A stretch of 22,474 nucleotides of DNA, taken from the NCBI GenBank assembly GCA_024181965.1, contig BQXS01012522.1:1-22474 (forward strand), read 5' to 3'. A program made the translations under genes and the position numbers. The notes under the pieces are model-generated. The model was given only the letters and a program-made list of their open reading frames with translations. It searched no databases and was not told the origin of the DNA. Positions 17,376-22,474 of this stretch are shown here, in pieces. The stretch comes from Aduncisulcus paluster. Its lineage: Eukaryota > Fornicata. Within the stretch, counting starts at the first letter, position 1. The number at the start of each line of letters is the position of its first letter.

Positions 17376-17735
17376 TTATTTTGTTTCCAAAAGTTCCTTT
17401 TTCTGTGCTGTATTCTTGGATAAGCCTGAGTGAAATAGCAGTTCAACCAAACCAACGATAGGCAACTGAAGGACACAGAAAAAGGGGAAGAATTCATCCT
17501 TGGGAACATCTATTTCATAAGTAGCAGCAAAATCTGGTAAAATTGAACAGTAAACAACTTGACCGATAATTGCAAAGATCACACGAATTAAAGGATTTGA
17601 ACATCCGAAAATAGATGGTAAAACTGAGTTTTGTTGGTTGCTATCTCCTTTAATTCTGCAATATTTAATCAATATCGATATAATTGGAGTTTGAAACGAA
17701 TTGTCCATTTTCTCCGTGTTAAGAATAATACCCAT
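17376..17735 (-). CDS. Doubtful 119-residue membrane ORF starting inside repeated flank
   Basis: The first 23 or so residues are antisense to repeat copy 3. The remaining 95 have two hydrophobic segments (PLIRVIFAIIGQVVYCSIL and FFCVLQLPIVGLVELLF) separated by an acidic loop, and a Lys-rich end. The second part could be a remnant or terminal exon of an older gene cut by the arrival of the repeat; a TTGCAG near 17659 could be an acceptor on this strand. I know no homologue. It may equally be a chance ORF. Confidence 0.25.
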   Translation of the reverse strand: MGIILNTEKMDNSFQTPIISILIKYCRIKGDSNQQNSVLPSIFGCSNPLIRVIFAIIGQVVYCSILPDFAATYEIDVPKDEFFPFFCVLQLPIVGLVELLFHSGLSKNTAQKKELLETK

Positions 17736-17790
17736 ATTTTTGAGGGGATATTTTTATTTGTAAATTGCTGTAAAATATTATAAAATGCCT
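17669..17790 (+). repeat. Repeated 5' flank, copy 3 (before gene B)
   Basis: It starts abruptly at TCAATATCGATATAATTGG and matches the last 120 nt of copy 1 with few changes, including the block missing from copy 2. At the ATG it reads ATGCCTCCAGGTA like copy 2. It is therefore mosaic between the other two. The gap 17251-17668 otherwise holds only the doubtful minus ORF. Confidence 0.9.
17760..17784 (+). promoter_or_regulatory. Conserved start-proximal element of gene B
   Basis: Third copy of the 25-nt element (GTAAATTGCTGT, then AATATTATAAA) abutting the ATG at 17785. Confidence 0.45.
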
Positions 17791-19722
17791 CCAGGTAAAG
17801 CAAAAGAAGCACCAACAACTTCTAGTGTTTCCGATGATGAACCCTCCAAAGAATCGTCATCAGATTCAAGTTTAAGGTTTAATAATTGCAGTTCTGAAGA
17901 ATTGGAGGAACTGGATAGAAGTTTCTTTGATCTTTCAACTGTGTTATCCCTTATTTCGACTCCTGTATGTCCGTATCTTTTTCTTTCGTTAAATTTATTC
18001 AAAAATGTTTTTTCATTCTTATTTCTCATGTAAAATCAAATATATATTCAACTTTGTTTGTATTCATCGAATAATCTGTGATAGATTGAATCGATAAAGG
18101 CTATGGGAGTTGCCCAACAAGAGACTTCTCATGTTTCAATCCCTCGAGATGATCCCACAATGGTGTTTGCTGAATTGAAGGACATTCCATTTAAAACGAT
18201 CAAAGTTGAGACTGTGAGAAATGAAGGGGAGGATTTAAAACAAACTAGAATATTGATTGAGTCGAAACAATATTTCCCAAAATTATCCTCTACTATCGGC
18301 GCCTATATTTCGATTTATGGAAGTGAAATCGCTCCTAGTCTTATTTTCATTTTTACCTCTTCTGGAATGATAACAACCAAGAAATATGAGTTTCCTGAAT
18401 ACGAAACTTGTTTTTGGCAGTATATTCCACTTGATCTTCCCGATATTGATAGTTTTAAGATGATTATTGAGGATCCAAAACATAAAGATATTGGAATTTC
18501 CTCCCTTGCTTTCGTTCGAGAAGAAACTCCCGAAGAATCAACTATCCGTAAATCCAGAGATGTAGCTCTTGAGAAACTATGGCATGAATCTACATCTGTG
18601 AAGGCAGAGTTTATGAATGAAGCAAATGATTATTCTCTTCCTATTCCTCGTGATGATCCAACAATTATTGATCCTGCATTTGAGACTGTGAAAGCAGTGA
18701 ATTTGGTATATAGCACGGAAATGAAGGCTAAGGGGGTACATAATGAAGGCTATGATCAGAGTTTAAGAGCTCAAGACATGTTAAAAGGTGAAAGGCATGT
18801 ATTTTTGTCCCATCTTTCCATACCTTTTCCAGCACCAAGTTTCTTGAAAGGTGCTTATATCTGTATAAGTAAGCGTGGGAGTTCACCATTTCTTCTCTTC
18901 ACTTTCACTGATTGTGATGGCATGAAGATATCCAAAAAGTATGAATTCACAAACCCTAAGTTTTGGCATGAATGGCACTTCCTTCCAATTGATCTGGATA
19001 ATGTTATATTGTGTGAAATTGAAGGTAAAGGACAGTGGGAAGGAAAGAAAAGTCGGATTTTTGTTATCGAATCCTTGGCATTTATTCGAGAAGAAACGCT
19101 TGAAGAATCACTTGTTCGTGAAGCAAGAGAAATTCTCTGGTCTGAAGCCCTAATTGTGAATTCTGAGTTTGTTAAAGAAGGAGATAGAAAATCTAAAGGT
19201 AGAGATTCAATTCCCATTCCACGTGATGATCCAAGGATTATTCTTCCTTCATTCTCTTTGGTTAAGGGGAAACGTGACGTGTATAGTAAGGAATCTAAAG
19301 AGTATGATGTGAGTTTAAAGGTACAAAAAATGTTGAAAGGGGAAGATTATGTATGGTTATCCCATCTTTCTATCCCTTTTCCATCCCCTAGTCCTATAAA
19401 GGGTGCTTATATCTGTGTAGAAGAGAACACTAGTTCACCTCTTCTTCTCTTCACTTTTACTCTTTCTGATGGTACAAAGATATCCAAGAAATATGAATTC
19501 ACTGAACCTAAACATGAATATGAATGGCACTTCCTTCCTATCGATTTGGAGGATGTTGTATTATGTGAGATTGATGGAAATGGAACGTTGCGAGAAAGAA
19601 AATGCAGGGATTTCTTCATATACTCTCTTGTATTTCTGCTGACAGATGAATTTATTGCAACAAAACGGTTATGTCAACTACCTTGGGAACAAACTGGAGA
19701 TGATAATCAAGAAAAAAGATGA
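17785..19722 (+). CDS. Gene B: three-module repeat protein without kinase, paralogue of gene A
   Basis: Exons are 17785-17964 and 18085-19722 (phase 0), giving 605 residues. Exon 1 (60 codons) is Ser/Asp/Glu-rich, ending with an amphipathic segment (EELEELDRSFFDLSTVL). Exon 2 has three modules at about 18131-18640, 18640-19150 and 19205-19640, with linkers VSIPRDDPT, LPIPRDDPTII and IPIPRDDPRII. Unlike gene A, no introns divide the modules. The third module stops after YSLVFL, where A and C would carry on to REETPEE or to the kinase, and is followed by an unrelated 26-residue polar tail (ATKRLCQLPWEQTGDDNQEK). The protein may be a kinase-less partner of A and C or a 3'-truncated copy. No signal peptide is visible. 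The ATG is set by the repeated flank. Confidence 0.82.
17965..18084 (+). other. Intron of gene B (120 nt)
   Basis: GTATGT donor, GATAG acceptor, phase 0. Splicing joins LSLISTP to IESIKAMGVA and gives one open frame into the first module, at the position of intron 1 in gene A. Reading into the intron meets a stop at 18031-18033. Confidence 0.85.
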
Positions 19723-20431
19723 ATAGAGCTAAGATTCTGAATAAATAGGGTTTGGAGCTGTGCTTGAAATAGAGAAAAGGATTCATTCGTCGATTGAAGC
19801 GATTCTTTGATGGTCTGCGATAGCAACTGGCGCGCAAATTGAATCTTTCGATGCGAGGGTAATTTGTGGAAACAAATAAGCTTTGAAAATGAAGGAAAGT
19901 TTCAAAAGGATGTGGGATCTAATTTAAGACCTAAATATGATATTAAAAGAAGACTCACCTCGAGAGAGATTACTCTCATAGAAATTGATGTCGTTGGGTG
20001 ATTGAAAAAGCCTAGATAACCTTAGAACTAAGTTAGATCGTGATAATTTACTAGTTTCAAAGAATCTGAAGAGAAAAGTTTGATTTTAACCACCGAGAGA
20101 TGAGAGATGAAAATAATGGAAAAATAACGGCATTACAGAAATGTCATTTCTATTTTTAGAAAATCTATTTTTAGAATCACATTTTCCAAATGTCACAGAA
20201 ATAGCTTAATTTGGAAGAATAAATGCTCTACAAAGTTCAATTAATCCATTTAATAACCAAGAGGTGGTAGTAATATTTGATTTTACCTCATAGACTTTTT
20301 CCCCAAGTTTGACACTGAATAAATTTGATCCATTGTCTCAACTTCCATCTTTCACTCTCATCACAATCTTTTTCAATAATGTAGATTCTTGTTACCGATA
20401 TTCAATAGAACTCTGCTTTGAAAGAGATACT
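19723..20431. other. Intergenic region between convergent genes B and C
   Basis: About 700 nt with no supported gene and no clear kinase remnant. It holds a perfect 7-bp inverted repeat (AGAAATG-T-CATTTCT, 20137-20151) and a 12-bp direct repeat TCTATTTTTAGA at 20149-20160 and 20164-20175. Both genes end into it, so it contains their 3' ends. Confidence 0.5.
19740..19745 (+). terminator. Candidate poly(A) signal of gene B
   Basis: AATAAA 18 nt after the stop of gene B. It is a weak single motif, but well placed. Confidence 0.3.
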
Positions 20432-22411
20432 CTAAGAATCAAATTCATCTGTGGATGGAATTATGGAATGTGAACCTTTCGTTTCTCCTTTATCATCTTG
20501 ATGTAACATATAAGAAGGAATATCTCTGTTATCCTTTTCAGTGCTTTGAAGTTTTGAAGACATTGATTGAGTTTCATGTTCCTTATCTCTTCCACTCTGT
20601 TCTTCACTTTCTTTTTCACTCTCATCATAAACTCTATCATCAATAATATCATGTGATTTAATTGTAGATTCTTGTACTTCTGAATCACTCATTGGACCAC
20701 CAATAATAGTTCCAGAATCTCCAAAATGTTTCTGTTTTTGTTCTTTGATAATATCATCAATGGATGGACATTTAAACCCTTCTCCAATATCTGGCAGTAA
20801 ATGCTTGAGGCTTTGCACTTTCTCACGAGCTTCATGTACACTCATACGTTTGTCAACATCGAGTTGGGTGAGTCCTGTGAATATTTCATTCAAACATGAA
20901 TGAACAGGTTTATATTTCCCATCTTCAATGGTTCGTAATGTTTTGAAGAGATCAGAAGAACATAATTTGGGAACTCTATTCTTTTCCATCAAACTCAGCA
21001 TGGTATGCATGATATCATAACTATTAACAACACCTCGAAATACAGGCAGGGATACGAAGGGATCAGCGCATTGGAACAAGGCAAGAATCGACATTCCAAG
21101 AGAATACCCATCACTCTTCTGAGATTGAGTTCCAGCTAAAAGTGTTTCATAAGAATTGTACACAAGAGTTCCACATTTGGAGGCTTTTTGTTTCGAGGTT
21201 TCCTTCCTTTTTTCAAACTCAATGGGATGAAATGAACCTGATTTGGTGGTTGTTGAAGATGATATGGAATCTAAGATCTGGACCAATCCAAGATCAGAGA
21301 GAACAACAGTGCATTCTCCATCTTTGGGATCAACACGAACAAGGAAGTTGTCAGGTTTAATATCTCGATGAGTAAGTTTTGGTTTGGCAATGAACACATC
21401 ATCAAGACATTCAATCATTCCAACACATAAGGCACTCATTTTCAAAGGGTTCAATGTCATGGGATCAAAATGTTTGTGATCATCACTATCTTCTTCTGAA
21501 GACGAAAAGGAATCGGATAGATCTTCTTCTTCTTTTCCTGCACTGTCTGAAGAAGATTTAGAAAGTTCTTCTTCCTCTTCTTCCCCTTGACTTTCAGACT
21601 TCTCAACAACACACCATTTCTTGGCAAATGAACTCACACTGCCTCCAATACAAAACTCCATAAGGAATCCATAAACTCCCTTCAAATCTGCATCAAGAAG
21701 ATCAAGAATATACAAAGGACGAGGGATACGATTGAAACATTTGGGGTTATTAAATAACTTTCTTTGCACCTTAAACTCCTTGCGACATGTCTTGACAACA
21801 TTTTCATCACCTTTCCGAAGCATCTTCTTCAGAACACAAGGAATGGGAATACCTTCAACTTCAACAAGAAGAACTTCACCAAATCCACCATGACCAATGA
21901 TGCACTGAGGAGTGATGGTTGCAGAGGAAGTGAGAGAATCACGTTTAAGATCTGATCGAATATCTCCCTGGATGAATATCAGAGATTTTATCCGAAAACG
22001 TCGTTCATTCTTCTCCCACGACATCCCTTTCCCTTCAATCTTGCATCGAACAACATTTGTCAAATCAATAGGAAGGAAGTGCAATTCATACCAATATTCA
22101 TATCTCGAAAATTCATACTTCTTGGGTATCTTCTTACCATTAGAAAGAGTGAAAGTGAAAAGGAGAGAAGATGAACTATAATTCTTATTCACACAGATAT
22201 ATGCACCTTTTATGGAGGTGGGGACCGAAAAAGGGATGGAGAGATGTGATAAGGATAACCATACATTACTTTCTCGTTTTAACATTCTTTCGGCTCTTAA
22301 ACTCTCATCATATTCCTTGGATTCTCGACTTTTCGAACTGTCTTTCGCCTTTACCGATTTGAATAATGGATTTACCACAATCATTCCTTTTAATTCCGAT
22401 TTTAAAACCGA
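20432..22411 (-). CDS. Gene C: module plus protein kinase, last exon, 5' part beyond window
   Basis: One exon of 660 codons including the stop is in view. It starts after an acceptor TTTTTAG at 22412 and reads SVLKSELKGMIVVNPLFKSV, which aligns with the start of gene A exon 4 (TPIIPEFKG, then LLVINPSFELVK). An ATG at 22384 is internal to this and is probably not the true start. One module (about 21960-22380) leads into an intact kinase: GHGGFGEV with all three glycines, CVLKKML, HRDIKPDN at 21347-21370, SDLG and KSDGYSLG. The acidic Ser insert is longer than in A. The protein ends in a Glu/Lys-rich tail corresponding to the linker before the pseudokinase of A, so C lacks the second kinase unit. 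It is almost identical to kinase 1 of A over long stretches. Upstream exons with further modules are expected to the right. Confidence 0.88.
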   Translation of the reverse strand, partial: SVLKSELKGMIVVNPLFKSVKAKDSSKSRESKEYDESLRAERMLKRESNVWLSLSHLSIPFSVPTSIKGAYICVNKNYSSSSLLFTFTLSNGKKIPKKYEFSRYEYWYELHFLPIDLTNVVRCKIEGKGMSWEKNERRFRIKSLIFIQGDIRSDLKRDSLTSSATITPQCIIGHGGFGEVLLVEVEGIPIPCVLKKMLRKGDENVVKTCRKEFKVQRKLFNNPKCFNRIPRPLYILDLLDADLKGVYGFLMEFCIGGSVSSFAKKWCVVEKSESQGEEEEEELSKSSSDSAGKEEEDLSDSFSSSEEDSDDHKHFDPMTLNPLKMSALCVGMIECLDDVFIAKPKLTHRDIKPDNFLVRVDPKDGECTVVLSDLGLVQILDSISSSTTTKSGSFHPIEFEKRKETSKQKASKCGTLVYNSYETLLAGTQSQKSDGYSLGMSILALFQCADPFVSLPVFRGVVNSYDIMHTMLSLMEKNRVPKLCSSDLFKTLRTIEDGKYKPVHSCLNEIFTGLTQLDVDKRMSVHEAREKVQSLKHLLPDIGEGFKCPSIDDIIKEQKQKHFGDSGTIIGGPMSDSEVQESTIKSHDIIDDRVYDESEKESEEQSGRDKEHETQSMSSKLQSTEKDNRDIPSYMLHQDDKGETKGSHSIIPSTDEFDS

Positions 22412-22474
22412 CTAAAAATAGCACCATATCGGAAATGACAATACAACAAAAATGAACAATAAGAATAATAAACG
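22412..22474 (-). other. 3' part of an intron of gene C, cut by window edge
   Basis: The minus strand reads GCTATTTTTAG just before the exon. The family position and open downstream frame support an acceptor here. The donor lies outside the window. Confidence 0.7.

Noticed and set aside
22384-22384. ATG at 22384 as the start of gene C
   Set aside because: Family-like coding continues upstream to a TTTTTAG acceptor at 22412, matching the exon 4 start of gene A.

Overview
This is nuclear DNA from a unicellular eukaryote. It is AT-rich, uses the standard stop codons, and has spliced genes with short phase-0 introns (103-130 nt, all beginning GTATGT) on both strands. A mitochondrial-type Hsp70 with no visible N-terminal presequence fits an anaerobic protist with a reduced mitochondrion, such as a free-living metamonad. 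That assignment is inference.

Left third (1-5400), conserved housekeeping genes: the 5' part of an NSF gene (vesicle-fusing AAA ATPase, minus strand, running off the left edge), a complete PWP1 WD40 ribosome-biogenesis protein (minus), and a divergent mitochondrial-type Hsp70 (plus).

Rest of the window, a lineage-specific gene family. Gene A (5719-11928, plus, four exons) has five copies of a beta-rich module of about 150-180 residues, then an intact protein kinase, then a second kinase-like domain that has lost its catalytic motifs and carries a frameshift. Gene B (17785-19722, plus, two exons) has three modules and no kinase. Gene C (20432-22411, minus, 5' exons beyond the right edge) has one module and one kinase almost identical to the first kinase of A. 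The modules share a linker motif (IPIPRDDPTII-like), a core with KGAYICV and EWHFLPIDL, and an end motif (FIREETPEE). I recognise no named family for the module; a lectin-like or discoidin-like beta-sandwich is only a guess. The 5' flanks of A and B are copies of one repeated segment. A third, rearranged copy stands before a 45-codon ORF for a single-pass membrane peptide. The locus therefore looks like a site of gene duplication, conversion and decay.

Between A and B lie a broken gene remnant (about 12172-12739), a 1180-residue serine-rich protein of unknown function with a Cys/His cluster (13095-16637), and a doubtful minus-strand membrane ORF that begins inside the repeated flank. No tRNA, rRNA, CRISPR array or transposase was seen.
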